A DNA stretch of 64,000 nt from Bugulina stolonifera. Lineage: Eukaryota > Bryozoa > Gymnolaemata > Cheilostomatida > Bugulidae. Location of the stretch: positions 16,345,001 to 16,409,000 of the forward strand of contig OW285192.1 of the NCBI GenBank assembly GCA_935421135.1, read 5' to 3'. The position numbers and the translations under genes are program-made. Shown piece after piece: positions 1 to 15,300 of this stretch (position 1 is the stretch's first letter; each line of letters begins with the position of its first letter). Under the pieces are notes generated by a model. The model saw nothing but the letters and a program-made list of their open reading frames with translations. It was not told the DNA's origin and did no database searches.

Positions 1-2912
1 GTTGAAACAATATTTATAGATGCATGTGATGTTGGTGTGTCCTGTGTACACATGTAATACCTACCTTATCAGGAGAAACCTGATTGAGCAATTTTAAGTT
101 ATTTTGAAAAACACTATTTACTGTGCACATCCTGACCCCTAACAGGCTTTAGGAATATTATGACTTACCTGTGCTATGAAATGCCAGCTATATTATGTGA
201 TTGGACGGTGAGAGATGAGTTGGTAACATATGGGTATACATTCTATTCCTTCTTTAGTAATTATGATGTAGCATAGTAGCATAATATGATTACTCTTTAT
301 GAAGCATGTAGGGCATGTACGACTTGTCTACCTAAGGATCTATCGGATACATTCCGCTCTTGAAAATTTATACTGTCGTAACACGTGTGCCGGATGGGTT
401 TATTATTCATCCCTGGAGACTAATATCTTGCTTCAGACCGAATGTATTAGATGAATAGAACAATTTATATGATAAGTTGTCTTTTTTGAAACCCTTGTTA
501 CCTCTGTACTCTACCAAGTATCTAATGCAAAATGTAGAAATCGCAGTGGTCCTGTTAGATGCAATGATACCTTATGTAAGACTTTACTCAGGATTTCTGC
601 AATAGCAGCTGTCACAGACTTTATTGAAGAGCATATACGATATACATTGTACATGTATGTTCTATTTTATGCTCCTTATTGACTAATCTTCCATAGAGAT
701 GCCACTGGTCCGGCAGGGGAACCAATAGACAGATTTTGTCTCATACAATGTACAATGTACACTATAATGTAGGGCTATTATAAGACTTTTAAACTCACTT
801 CATGGGTCATGGCTAACTGATATTACACAGCAAATTTAGATAAAATCTCTAAAAATCAATTTGCTTGCATGGTTCTTTTATGAGGCACCCAATATAGAAC
901 TTTGTTTTATTTTGTTATTTTATTCAAACGAAAAATAGTGTTACCGCAATACAATTACTGTTAAAATCGTTCTTTGCTTAAACTCAATTCGGAAGAAAAT
1001 AGCTATGAGGATTTTTATACACCTCATTTAACCAGTATACATGTCAACTACAGGCCTGCAAGGTGCTGGGCTTGTCGCAGGATAAACAAATAACATTAGG
1101 TTCCAATTCCAGTAGGTTATTATTCTAGAATTATGTTTGATAACTAAAATGACTTCAGTTTGGAAGCTCACACAACAAGGTACCTATCAGAGAGAGAGAG
1201 CTGTAGCCTTGCTAGCCTTGCTAAAGTTGACAAATGCATTACGTTGCTGAGAGACTGAGAAAGGTTCAACTCATAACGAAGCTGGAAATGCTAATACTTT
1301 TCTGAAGTGAAGACAAATCTTGCTATCAAAAGTTATTATAATCACATCGCAGACCTACTTGTAGAAGCGAGGCATTGTTGCACTCATTTATATACAAATA
1401 CAAGTGCATGCATATTAGTATAAATGATTATAGGCTTAGCTGAAGATGGCTCTAATATAGGTAGCATTTACCTGGACCATGTAACAAACAGGTTTCATGT
1501 GTGTTGTTTGATTGCACAAACTCTAACAACTTATGCAGTTAGTATTGCAGGCTGTATACGTGTAGTTGAATGAGATTTTGGGCAAAATTATCTATTCAAT
1601 GGGTTTTAAAGCATGACATGGGGCATTTAAGGTTAGCGTGTCATAAAAATTTTGAAATGTGGATATTCTCCATCGAGAAAGAAGCTATTTATATATATAG
1701 CAATGCATTCGTAGGGTGAAAAAGTCGAAATTGAACATTGCGTGTTTTAGTCAGAGGCAAAAATCGAAGATAACCTTATCAACAGCAGCATTTTGATACG
1801 TAGATTATCTTCGGTACCTGGCTGTAATAGCCTACATGTATATTTTCAAGGAATTCCAATCTAGTTAAAAGTCAAATGACATCAGTAATTCAATTCAACT
1901 CCAAACTGACTGAAATATTTTGCAATGATGAGCCATATAAGTCTCACAAAACAAGACAAAGGTCAGTGAGTTGTACATGTAGCTAAAGTTGGACACTACC
2001 AGCCAGTGTTAGAAGTAAGGGTATATATCTGGGTATGCGGAGTGTACCCATCTCTAAAGCTGAGGCTATATTATACTGTAGTAAGCATTGCCGTGAAATG
2101 CATGCAGTTCTATTTCTAACACTGGTCACAGTCCTGCATGTCCATCTCTTACATTCATTATTCATGCTGTATGCACCCACAGTGTGTCAGGAGAAATCTT
2201 TAAATAATACGAGAGATATACTGTAGTAATATTCATGCATTTAATTATTATATGCTACACTGCATAGTCGTATTATACCACTGTATCACCATATATTTAT
2301 CTCCCAATGGTTTTATAACGATGCAGAGTAAATCCTTCAGTTTTAAGAAAGTCCTCTCCGCAGTTTGCTGACCCATAACATGCCAGTTGTCTATTGATTC
2401 CCAGCCCTCTATGTAGGATTTTAGCTAATTAATTTACCTGCTAACATAGTCAAGAGCCTATGAGATTGACAGCACGTCTTACAATAAGAAATATCTTTAG
2501 TAATAAAATAGGCATCTTCGTATATATTAATACTTCATACACTTCAAGTTATATCATAGCACAAGTAGGTCTACATTGCTGTCTTCATTGTGGGCAGCAT
2601 GATAGTGTTTCTAAGAGTTGTGTTCTCTTTATAATGTGTTGCAATACCTTGACTACTGGGGTCACATCACATAAATTTACTTCATTCAATATCGGCAGTT
2701 TAGATTCAACCTTCACAGTTCACATTGAGCTATTTGCTAGCAGCTAAAATACATGTATAACTATTCATTACTTTGATTTTTATTTAGCAGTTACAGTGAC
2801 CTATAGAAATCGCTATATCTTCAGTTTGGATGTAAACCACATGTAAATCTGCCGAGGTAAAGTCCACTAGGGATTGGTATGATTTAAATACTATATTGCA
2901 CTTTGCTTGTAG
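1..2912. other. no gene seen; probably intron of shroom
   Basis: AT-rich sequence without convincing coding signal on either strand. Since the first visible exon starts inside a codon, this is most simply the intron joining it to exons left of the window. I searched by eye for a PDZ-type Gly-Phe-Gly-Phe loop and saw none. Confidence 0.5.
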
Positions 2913-3344
2913 AGCGGGTCTTGCCAAGTCCAACGAAGATATCACCCGTTCCGAGTACGATGTAAAAACAGGAGCTAAAGCTACAAATGGACTCGGTTTA
3001 TATTCTGACATCTGTAGAGGGAGTGTAGACAACTTCTATCAGTACCCTGTATCTAAACTACACTCTGCTAGCCTCAAATCCCTCACCACTACTACAGTGC
3101 AACCAATCAGACAAAAAGCAAGCCAAGAGAAGACAACTTTTAATAAATACTCCAGCAAATCCTTAGAGTGTGTGCTAAGTACACCAGACTATCAGATAGA
3201 GAACAAGCTTCCAGCAGCCAATCAGCTGCAACCACCAGCTCCCTGGTGTAAGCAGGTGTCATCATATGCTGAAGAGGAGCCGGAGAATATGGCAACGCTC
3301 AGACGTGTAGAGTCTGAAAGGAAGGGGGCCATTCCAGGGCCAAG
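2913..3344 (+). CDS. shroom: shroom exon 1 of window (internal exon)
   Basis: The open frame is flanked by a TTGCTTGTAG acceptor and an AAG|GTGAGT donor. The first base closes a codon begun in an exon outside the window, and the exon ends in phase 2. It encodes about 143 residues of Ser/Thr/Gln-rich sequence with no recognised domain, including YSDICRGSVDNFYQYP. Its only in-frame ATG is near the end (before ATLRRVESER), so it is unlikely to be the true first exon. Confidence 0.8.
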
Positions 3345-6300
3345 GTGAGTTTCTATAAGATCTAGTACTACAAACCCAGTCTATAGTAAACCAGATGACT
3401 ACTAGGTGATAGACATAGCCTAAGTTCACGAATCAAGCAAACACCTGGTCGTGGGTCCTCTGCTTTTCGCCCCAGAGTTCAAACGGGACAGCTGAAACAA
3501 ATTGTCTTCTCTAATCGGTTCTTTTCCCACTTTGGGTTTAGAGATATCAACATGTTCTGAATAGGTAATTGTATTATGGGCTGATAACAGATAAACCCGT
3601 GTTACATAGTGATTGCATGTAAGATTTTAGGGCTAAAATTATATCAGTGAGATCTAAAATAGTTGGATTAACATACCTTGATCATGGTAGCACCCAGATT
3701 TTCAGATTAATTTTTTATTATACTCCATTTAATGGCTAGTTTCAGGTAATTAAAGAGTTACTTCTCTTCATTAGTGAGTGGAAATAATGTTGGACTAATT
3801 TACATTAGTACTTCTTAGCATTTTTGCTTCAGCATTAAAGAGTGTATTACAAAGAAAATGTGAAGAAAAATATGAAAATAATATTTAGAAATGGATATAA
3901 TAAAGCAACAATATTCATAATTAAGATTTCAATAATTTTAATAGCCTCATTAAAATTAATATAAATGAGAACAATTTTATCTGCAGACACATTAACACAG
4001 TATGTGTATTAGACCAATGTCGAAAAACAGAGTAAAAATGTGGATGAAGATCTTAGCCTACATTCCTCAGTAGCCTACTTATGTTTATGCAAGTCAACAT
4101 GGTTGTTTGTACTTGTGTTACAGTCAAACTAGAAGTTATCTGTCCCTACATCTATACTCTCCTTTTGAGTAGTAGTACAATAAAAGCTAAGGAGTATCAT
4201 CATGCCAAAAAACACTGTAAAGGAAGCTATCACTCTGCATTCTATAGACATTCTACATTGTATATGAGTAAAGGTGCAAACACACGGGAGCGTTTTGGAG
4301 CGGGCATCTTCTGAGCAAGCGTCGAACGCTATGTCCTTCATAAACACACGAAGAACATGGCGATTTTCCAACTAGCGAATGGCATTTCAGTGTGTATGCA
4401 CTTCGCCACAACACATGTGTCTATGTTTAATAACTCTGTTTAGTAGTCGATCAGTGGTGAGAGAATCGTGTCAATACTTCAGTTGGCACCTAGGCGATTC
4501 GAGAGCGTCAAATTGGCCCCAAAACGCTCTCGTGTGTTTACACCTTAACAGTATATCTCTTGGTACAGAAAAATATCCAAACTATAACTACCATAGACAA
4601 ATTAGCATAGCATGTTAATGGTAGATACTGACTGTACTACTAATATTTAATACAATATGTAATAGCCAGGATATGATAACATAATGTTATGATTGAACAT
4701 CTATAAAGACTAAAATTTTATTAATAATTACACTGATGCAATCACACCTCAAGCCTATTAAATCATATAATTATGTCATATTTCATGCTGAGCAATATCA
4801 TAAGTAACTAAAATAATATAAAATTTCTACCCATTGACCCAGAACTTGTGTCATAACATGATTACAAGCCAAACGTGTGTAATGGAAATGTGATAATTGA
4901 ACTTGTAACATCAGGATGTACATTACATGTAAAGAATTTAGGGGATAGCCTACGCATTCTAATCGAAACTATCTGAAAACATGTAAATGTAGAATCATAC
5001 AACAAAGGCATCTGTGGAACCTAGGTTATGTAGTTTGGGCTGTCTAACTTCAAAATTTGAAAATTTATTCCATTTTATAAAACAACATTTGCACAATGTA
5101 AAACACTATTTGTGTATAATAATCTATCTGCAACTATTTAATGGTTTACTGTAGTGTAGATGTCCACAGCTCTTCTATTGGAGCTCTGGATAATCTTAAA
5201 TATGCCTATATGCCTCTTCTTGATTATTTGTATAGACATCATTTTCCAAGCACACATTCCAGACGCCACTATTATGCAGGCTTGTATAACAGTACTATTG
5301 GTTTTTAGCAAACACCATTAGCTGTGAATACTACATAACACTGTTTACTTTATTACTAACATTACAATGCTATTATTTGTTTATTGCTATATAACACAGT
5401 AAGTGTATTATTGCTAGGTAACAGTATTAACCAATCATATGACCTGTTGAGTCATCTTCTATATTTCTTTGTTACTAAAGGTTTTTGTATTGGATCAAGT
5501 TGGGAGAAAATGATTTCATGGTTTATTTTGGAGTTGTCTAATCTTCTATTAGAGAATACTTTTGAGAATCCATTAATGACGTCTAAGACTAGGAACTAGC
5601 ATTGAAAAAGCTGAATCTAGGGCTAAACAGTGTATTCATGTTAAATGAGCATTTAATGTATATGCTGCCTATATAATATGCTGCCTATAAACTTATTTGA
5701 AACCGGCCATGATATACAAGTACATGTACATTAATTATAGTCCACAAGTCATAAAAATAAGGAAAAATATCCTCTTTCCCTTTTGCGAAGTTGTCTTGTT
5801 TCCTTGCCTCCATAAATTACTATAGATTACTCTCATTCCTGAATGTAGGGGGCAGTGCATTCATTCAGATTTTTTGACACAGCCAGAACTTTCGACGTAT
5901 TTGCCACACCCCTACTATTACAATAATAATTATAATGGATAGCATGTATAATTATTATTAGGTATATACCTGCATTTTTTCAAAACACGCAATTTATGAT
6001 AGAACATTTCATTAATTTTTATGAAACACAATCTACAGTGCCAATGGCTAAATGAGATATAGCTAATTAAAGTACATAGCTGTACTAATTATCAATCATT
6101 TCCCTTTAAAGTTGTGTAGGTATTTAATTAATATGTCTAGAAAATTAAACTTATTTTCCTGTCTGGGCAAAGAAATTTCACAATTTAGAATTGAAAGCTA
6201 GAGGATAATTAAATATGTCTATTAGTATGCTACCTAGACATCAGAGAGTTACAGGGTTGCAGGTTTACTAAACTACAGATTGCAATATTTCGCTGTGCTG

Positions 6301-9300
6301 TGTATTGCAATCATGTACAATCATGCACATGTAGACAGACTACCATCATCAGTACAATAATAACAGTCTAGTGTTCATTTGTAAAGAAATGCATCTAAGA
6401 GGGCTATTAGTTAGTGGTCAGAGATCTAACTGCCAGCTCATGCAGGTTGGTGATGGTGGCACATTCCAATGTGTCTAAGACTCTGTTATTTGGCACAGCT
6501 AACCTAGTAACGTGCTTCGGCATGCTTCATGAAATGTTGCATTGATTTTATATTCTCATTTCTTTCATTCCTGAGCTCAGGAGTCAATTTTTAGACAATA
6601 AACAAACAGACTGGGTTGTAACTAAAAGTTATTTCTACTTTTACTAACTTCTTAAGTTCTCACAAGATTCCAATCGATTAGAGGGAGTTTTGATATATAT
6701 TCAATTAGTCTGATGATATTTAAATCGTACTAATCTACTGATTGAGGTCAGACTACTCTTCTCCAGTTCTTCAACTTCCATGAGCTATAGAAAAGGATAA
6801 ACCAAGATTTAATAAAAATTTAATTAGAATGAAAAAACCAGATAAAGCACTATAAATGAGTATTGTATAGTAAAAATTCTAATTTTGTACTTTTTTACAT
6901 GATAATAAAAAGTTAATTGGTTGATTGAGCCACTGGGTAGCACGTGTTGAAATAATTACTTGGCTAATGGGACAGTTCTTTTACAATTATATATTTACTA
7001 TCAGCTTATATAAAATGGTGATTGGTTATAACCTATTCAAATCACCAAGTTGGCAAGTACACCAAAATCTGTAGAGTAAACTTCTTTAGAGTTGCCTGCC
7101 CTTGACAGTAACATGGAGGGGTATTTGCGGATTGATCCTACTGAAACTAACTAACTATTCCACAGCTGTTGCTGATGTTGCTTCATCACAAATTATTTAT
7201 TGTATAAATTCATAAATTACTCTGCAGACAAGTAATAGTGTGTTAAAAATGTACATTTGGCTTTTGTTTTGTTTCCAAACCCAAAATATAATTTAGTATG
7301 TTGTTGTATTTATTACCTGCTACAGTTGAGCCAAACTGCTTTACCACTGCCTACTTGGTAGCTAGTGTAACCTTCTGGGTTTTCCTTGCTCATAGCTCAC
7401 TAAACCTACATTGTAGTTTAGAACTGTGGTAATGTTTTGCTTAATCTATGAAACAGACTTACTGCGTCTTACCAAATTAGTCCGTCAACTGTTAACCTTA
7501 GATATTTAGTTAATGCTGCTCTGTGATGACTGTGTGCCATGGTAATCTGTCTGCAATACAAGATGCTACGTTGAGGTCATGGGCAAGTACTTGACAAGTA
7601 CCATGATGTAGGTGTCATAGACATTCGCTTCCTCTGGCGATCTAGCCTTGTGGCATGGAGATTAATATTTATGGTTCGCTTTCTGTTTTTAAGATACTAA
7701 ATTCTTTATTATTTGTTTATAATCAGCTTATATGACAGCAAGAGAACGATCTGACTGCTCCAGTAGGCATGGATCAGGGATCAGCCCACCGAAATATGAG
7801 CCAATTAGTTGCAGATAGGTACACAACGCTGTAAATACTATCTTATTATAATGGAGCATTTTAATTATTAAATATTCAAATGGAATTTTTAATTCAGCTA
7901 ATGGCCTAATTGGAAATATCTTATAAGATCTTAGAAACACAGCTAAAACTATTACTAATATCAATGATATCTGTCATCCTTTCTGGAGCTGATAGAGGTA
8001 AACACCAATAGAAGGAACGAATCATTTTAGCCTGTGATAATACGATTTTGAAGCCCCGCTTTGAATGATGGATTTACCCCTGAGTACTAGTCATCACATT
8101 CAAATAGCAGATAGGGCTAACAACAGTCAGATAAATCATTGTGATGCAATATTCAGTTCCAACTAACCTTGTTAATATTCGGGGAAGGTATTATGTAGGC
8201 TATATTATGACAAGTACATTAAACAATAATATTGTAAGAATAATGCAACGATACACAATATTTTAAATCGTTAAGCATATTCCAGGTAAAGGTGACACGG
8301 TTAACACCATATATTATTGAAATTACATATTATGAAATTGTATGTATGTTTGATATGTATTATAAGTCCAATTAAACACGCATAATAGATTCAGAGGAAA
8401 AACCTTAGCGTGATTCCATCCATTTAAGCTGTACATAGAATTCTTCTTTGTTCCTTACACAAAATGTTTTATGTTGGCCAAATATATTGCACTGGTGCCT
8501 GGATTATTTGTTACTAGATGAAAGATTGGAATGTCGTTCATTGTGTACAGAAAATGTGTAACTGTAGAATTTCATATTTTATCTTACTGTTTTAATAACT
8601 GTGTAACAAACAAGAGCCTTTGAAACTCAATCACATATCAACAATAATTTGTAATTATTGCATTACACATGACTTGAAGGTATGTCTAGGTATACGCTGT
8701 GATCTACATGGGAGTTGCAAGAGCTAGTTGGTGTTTATAGGAATAAGATTTGAGCTGTACATTCTTGATGGGAAATTAAGTACAAAAGTTGGGATTTGTC
8801 TTCTCTGTGCTGCGTCAACAATTTTCACAAAAGTTTGATTAATTTAAAGGCTTATAATAATGAAGATGTTTGCTATGCTCTCTTAGAAGCACAGATTTGA
8901 GCTGTACATTCTTGATGGGAAATTAGGTACAAAAGTTGGGATTTGTCTTCTCTGTGCTGCGTCAACAATTTTCACAAAAGTTTGATTAATTCGAAGGCTT
9001 ATAATAATGAAGATGTTTGCTATGCTCTCTTAGAAGCACATGGATTCTAAACTATTGAGATGTTTGTTGAAAACAAGTAACTTTCCTCACCAAAATAAAG
9101 TATTACAAAGTTTGTGAAAGTGTTAGCCCTTCAACAGAAACCAATATACCGCTATAACAGCCAAGTCTTTACTACCTTGTACTTGTAGGCTACTTGCAAA
9201 TTCTTATGTATTGTATCATTTCATTTAGCCGCTCATGATGTAATTCAACAGTATGAATACTGTTTGTACATGTAAAATATTATTTGGCCTGACAATAATT

Positions 9301-12300
9301 ATTTTATACTATGGTAGACACAATGCACATGCACATGTTGGTAGGTAGTGTTATACTTTAGTAGCAAGTCTTCTACATGTACATGTAGCTTACTAAAATG
9401 ACTAGTCTGCCTGGTGTTTCAATAGAAATGATATGCTCACAATTTCCTTTATTTCATTATAATAAAATAGCAGTTCTCTCTAAATAGGCCTTTTGTTGCT
9501 GTAAATGCTAATCTATACAGGCATTCAAAAGAGTAAGGCACCCCTCAATGTTGGGAGTGGGGTACACAAACCTTATATTAGGGCCTGGGGGCTCTTCATT
9601 TGATGTCAGCTACATCCTGTGACTGCATGAAATAATATTATATTTTCCAAATGGAGGCAATAAAATGGTTAGTTGAAGTCACCAACTGCCCAAAGTAAAA
9701 ATTTAAGTAGCTTCAGATCCAACAAATTTGATGGTTTGACAAAGATATACATGTACCAGGTACACTGCAGAAAGCCTCAAGTACAAGCAGTTACAAGCAC
9801 CCACTCTAGGTCCCAAGAGACTGTACTAGGAATACAGTTACACACAAAATCCACAGTATTCACACAAGTGGCACAATCATGTACTTTATATAATAACAAA
9901 TCTACTATTGTTGCTACATATACCCCAATCACAAGCTATATGCCATCTGAACAGGGGAGACAACTACTAGTATGAAATCAGGATAATTATTTTGACATTC
10001 ATAATTATATTCATGACAATTATGTCTATAATATTTGTATCGCAATTATACACTTGCCTCCCTTGTGTTTCTCATTCCACCACTAAATTTATTCTTTCTT
10101 TGACACACTTGCATACTTTTGTCCCAGACAGAAGTGAAATTGAAAGGTGTATGGGCGTACACCCTCATTTGCATATACACAGGCTGTCAAACTCTCAGGC
10201 TAATTTGTAGGGCTTTTATTGCCTGTGATTGATGGTGTTTAGAAAGTAGGAGGAGATTAGAGTGGGGCAATTCAGCGCACTGTATGATAATTACAACCAT
10301 TTCTACAAGCCTGTCATTAGTAGTTGTAGAGTGTTCAAAGCCCCTGCTAAGGGCTAGACATTACTGCATAGCTGTAATATTTACCCATTGTACACATATT
10401 ACATACCACCACCTGTAACTACTTGTTACTAAATGGTATAATGCAGTTGTAAAACAGTAACTGAGTTCATTTGGAAACACTGGCAGTCAAGACAGGTAAG
10501 CAATAAAATTACTCAGTAATTTACTGCAAATAAACATTGTGTATTCCTAGTTGACAGAACAAGAGCAGATTATTATTTTTGATTTTATCCGATCAATGTG
10601 ATTCGGTTTACTTTAGGATTGTCAGGGAGTAGAGTTACAAGTGAGTTTGATATAATCATACCTAAAGTTTAAATAATAGTAATGATTGTTTAACAGTTCG
10701 GTTGAAAGTGATAGTTTCGTATGGACAGTGGAATAGCAACTGAGTAGATAGAACAGATAAAGAGCAATAAGTGAGTCACACTATTCAGTCACTGACACTC
10801 ACTCCTACTACTCTTACTCAGATTATGATAATCACTGACACTAAGTAGTTAGATGGTTTGAGTGATTTTACACCTATGTTGGGGACATGTACATTTCGTT
10901 ATTTGTGTTCCAACTCAACCTAAGTTAAATAGCCCACGTAAATCACCAGACAGTCTGGCAGACTCTGCTTGTTCTCCTGTGTCACCTCTCTTCTATACTA
11001 TTGGATCACAATGTCAGTTGCTGTCTTATTTGGTTTCCCTGATAACGCAGGAGAATCTTGACTTTGAACTTGAATTTTTGCACTGTGCACAAATTGAACT
11101 TCAATTCTCAAACGGTCCAGATGTTAATAAAAACTAGGCAAACATAGATTTTCAACAAATAAGCCTATATCACAACAAGGCTCCGTGTTTTTGTTATAAT
11201 GGTACAGGTTGTATGGCTATTCAATATTGTTTTACTGAGTTTTTCCAGTTCTCTGCTGCAAGCGATTAGTTCTGGTTTACATTTCTGGTGCAGACGTAAA
11301 GTCTGCAAACCAATACTTTTCTGTTCTATTAGTGTATTTTTATGTTGTTTATCACAGATTTAATAGCATTAATAACTCGGTGGCGTCACACTGAAATGAG
11401 GATTAAGGATCATTGTAGCCTGTCTTGGTCCTTGCTAGTCTTCTGCGGCCAGCTGTGCTTGACCAGCCTTAGCTGGTTTATGTAGTTATAGAAGTACTTG
11501 TACTTATGACAATAGATGGATCATCTCTTACATCCTGTTTACAATGGAGATGGATTTCCCTGGTTTTGTCACACCAGTGGTTTGATCAGGATTGTTTGGT
11601 AACAGGTTTATGATTGCAAGTAAGACCCATAGAGGCAACTTCTTCCATTGTTAGCCATGCAAGTTTATAACACTCTTACTTCATTGTTTTATCTTTGACC
11701 TTTCAACATCCTTGACAAAACATCAGGTAAAGATTATCATTCTGATCACCTCAGGAAGATGGTTGCACTGACTAGTAAATTTTAAATTTAAAAATCAGCA
11801 ATTCAGTTTTCCAAATCTTGGAACACGTCATATCGCTTTGTTTAAAAGTTGGATAGTTGAAACTTACAACAAATATTTAGAGATGATGCAGGGATCAGCT
11901 AGTTTAGTTAACAAGGATATTTGAATACATTGTAGCATATCATTAACCCAGACTTTCTAATCCTATTGACATATGATTCATGATACTAACACTGCTCTTT
12001 GTCAACCAAATCCTATGGCCTATTCAATTTGTGTATTTTATATTATTATTAACCTGAGTGCAAATTAGGGCTTGACAAAACCCATACATGTACTCGCATT
12101 ATAAGTTATAACCACTGCACTTTGCCAAGCTGTTGGTAAGATTTTGATTATGATTTCTAATTGTTGATGTGGTTTTTAACTTGTTGCAAACTGCAGAACG
12201 CCAACTTTATATGTTATAAAAGCATCCTAAGAGATCAATCAACATATAACTGTCTTGGCAGCTCATTGGATAGTCCTCACAGGAAGTTGTGTTCTAGCAA

Positions 12301-15300
12301 TGGTCATAGAAGTATATTTAGTTTAAAAGAAGGTTGGTTTACACAATATACATGTATTGTAATTAAACCATATCCCTAAGATCTGAACTGTGGTCTCCAC
12401 TGATTTAACACACCATGGTTGTCCCATAGTCTTAATCCGAAATAAAAAGGTTGTGAATCATTATTACTGATGACAATGATGACTGGATAATCAACAGCTT
12501 CATCCACTTTGTCCAGAAAGCCACTTTTCAAGTAACCACTTCGTTTCCAGTTCACTGCTGGTGAAGCATTCTATTTATTGCCATGAGTAGTATAATGATA
12601 CATATTACATATGCATACACTATTTGCCTTTTGAGTATTTGATAAGCTATTAAAATTCAATCAATCAAATCTGAAAACTTCTTTAAATATCCTGAAAAAT
12701 TTACAAGTGTCAACTAACATCGTCACTTTTGGTACTGCTATTGGTAATTATAGATGGTCACAGTTTAACATCTCAAGTGTTGATTAATTGTTATGTGACT
12801 ACGCCTCTTAAATTTATAATAGTAAAAAACTTTATTGCCAAAGAAATTTGCCAACATTTATTGCCAAATAAGTAAATAAAGTCGTAAAATTTTTGTATAT
12901 TTATAGTGATTTTTAATAACTCTAGTGCTATACAAGGTTAATGAAGCTATACTATTATAGTAGCATTTCATCAGGACAGATTGGATTTGCAGCATTGAGT
13001 TAGCTTTGATAACCTTTTGAGGGGTCAGCAGTGGAATGTTGTCTTTTCCCAGGAGCATCATCCTCATTAATCTTATATCACCTGTAATCAATGAATGACA
13101 TAAAGAGATACTATTGCTGCCAATGTACATGTACTCACTTACTGTGGTTAGATGCATTGGGTTATTAGGTGAAATACAGTCTGCTTTCACTATTTACTTC
13201 TACCTCAAGAAGTGTGCATAGTACTAAGGTTCGTTTATTGCATAATTAATATACTATTATCTACTTGATATATTATTACTCATTTTGACATACAGTAGGG
13301 TAACTACACTCTTGAGAACCCTTGGCTTGAGTTAGTGTCTCATTTGAGTGGAGCACAGCTGATTTTCAGCGGCAGCTCGACTTTTGCAGAGGATAGTAAC
13401 TCCGTACAAAGGACTCGCATGATTTGAACTGAATTGAATTGGTGTATAGAACTGGGGATGGAAACTACAAATCTAGCACCAAACATTTACCTCTTTATAT
13501 AATATTGTAACTTTAGTTATTGTTTTGTTTCATAATTTTGGAGTGGAACTAGATGAGTGATTCTGCAGTATGTTGCTACTACTAGCTATTGTTTCTACTA
13601 GCTGAACATGCAGCTATTTAATTAGCATAAACTAAGTACAAGAATCCACCATCTCAAGTGCTTCCTTGAATATGAATCACTTCTCTGCAGAATTCTGGTA
13701 GTAATTTAAATATATGTTTAGTTGGTGTTCTTGGTATCAGTATAATATTATACGCAGCTGAGCTGCCCTTGAGATGTTCTGAGTAGCGTAATATTGAATA
13801 TCAATATATTCTTATTACCAAATGTTAATAATTCATTAAAATTTTAATATCTGCCTTTTATGTGGAATAATTTAAACTAAGACAATGGAAACATATTTCT
13901 AGATATGGGGATTGATCTAGCAGTCAGACGTTACCAGGAAGAAGTTATGTAACATTAAATATGGTTTGTTTTAATCTGAATGGTTCCCATATTTCAAATT
14001 TATGTGGTTGTTTTGCAGTTATGATTATATAATAGCTGGACTGCATCTTGCTTAGTAATAGCATATTAATATGATGACACTTTGCATTATGGTTGATAAA
14101 TCTGACCCCAGTATGCTAAATCCATAGACTTTAGGATTAACAGCTACTGCCCTGAATGATTATAGTTTACTTCTGAGGGGCTTTACAGCTTATCCACCTA
14201 GATTATTACAGCTAATTATGCTATGTAATTAAAATGAGAGATGAAAGGTTTCCTGAAGATAACACTGGAGGTATAATTTTATAACTTCCTTTGAAAATCT
14301 GATCTGTAGAGATTCTAGATTGTCAAACATGTTAGTAGGTGCTGGGAGAAACATAGACAGAGAGCTTCGTAGGAGGTTTTAAATGTCCCTACTCCGTGTG
14401 ATAGCAGAGCAGTTAAAGCTCAAGCTGGGTGTGTGCACACCAAAACTGTGCTAAAATGCCAATTTTTCCAAACACTTCATGGTTCTCTACCCAATATTTC
14501 ATGGTTCACTACCCAGTATCTCATGGTTCCCTACCCAGTATTTCATGGTTCCCTACCCAGTATCTCATGGTTCCCTACCCAGTATTTCATGGTTCCCTAC
14601 CCAGTATTTCATGGTTCACTACCCAGTATCCCATGGTTCACTACCCAGTATCCCATGGTTCTATGGTTCCCTGCCATGTATACCATGGTTCTATGGTTCC
14701 CTGCCTAGTATACATGTACTGTACAAACAAGGACATGGGTCTAGTCCAACTAGCAACTGCATTCTTGGCTTATCAGCACAAGGGTATAATTATATTTATA
14801 CCCTTGTAATTGTGTCTAACAGTTCAGATCATGTTTACATTTCTATGTACTATCTAGCTACTTTAGTATATAATCTTTCTGTACCTTATCACCAATACAA
14901 GCCTAACATTAGGTTATTAAACTAGTCAACTCACAGTATCATAACAGCTCTGTATGTACAATCAGTGCAAGTGAGATACAGCTGATATTTTCTAGAATGT
15001 CGCCTTCCCTGTTTTGTCAATTAAACATCGTTGTGTAAAATCATGTATAACACTAAAATACTAAATGATGACTATGCTTTTGTAGCTTTGCTATTTTTGG
15101 TTGCGTTTTAGTACTAGCTGAGCCATACATAGCACGTGCTACTAGTTTTTCCATGTTCTACTACTCCACCAGTTATTTATGTTATTTTTGCAATGAATTT
15201 AAATATTGTGGTCAGTCATCAGCTACATGATGAGTGTCATGTGACAGATCATGTTATTGGTGAGCTGTCTAATCATGTAGTAATCTGGAGTTATCTACCT

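Noticed and set aside
1983..2747. Small frames left of the first exon
   Set aside because: No domain, start or splice evidence; overlapping on both strands.
9673..9975. Polar + strand frame in the first shroom intron, with CAG|GTACAC inside
   Set aside because: No acceptor gives the phase required between exons 1 and 2; AT-rich composition like the intron.
10862..11137. Frame containing a Shroom-like Ser/Pro stretch (LNSPRKSPDSLADSACSP)
   Set aside because: Composition is tempting, but the only nearby acceptor is in the wrong phase and no donor follows; kept out of the model.
14429..14925. Three overlapping + strand open frames of 91-148 codons
   Set aside because: Produced by the 22-bp minisatellite, which lacks stops in every frame; peptide is a pure repeat.
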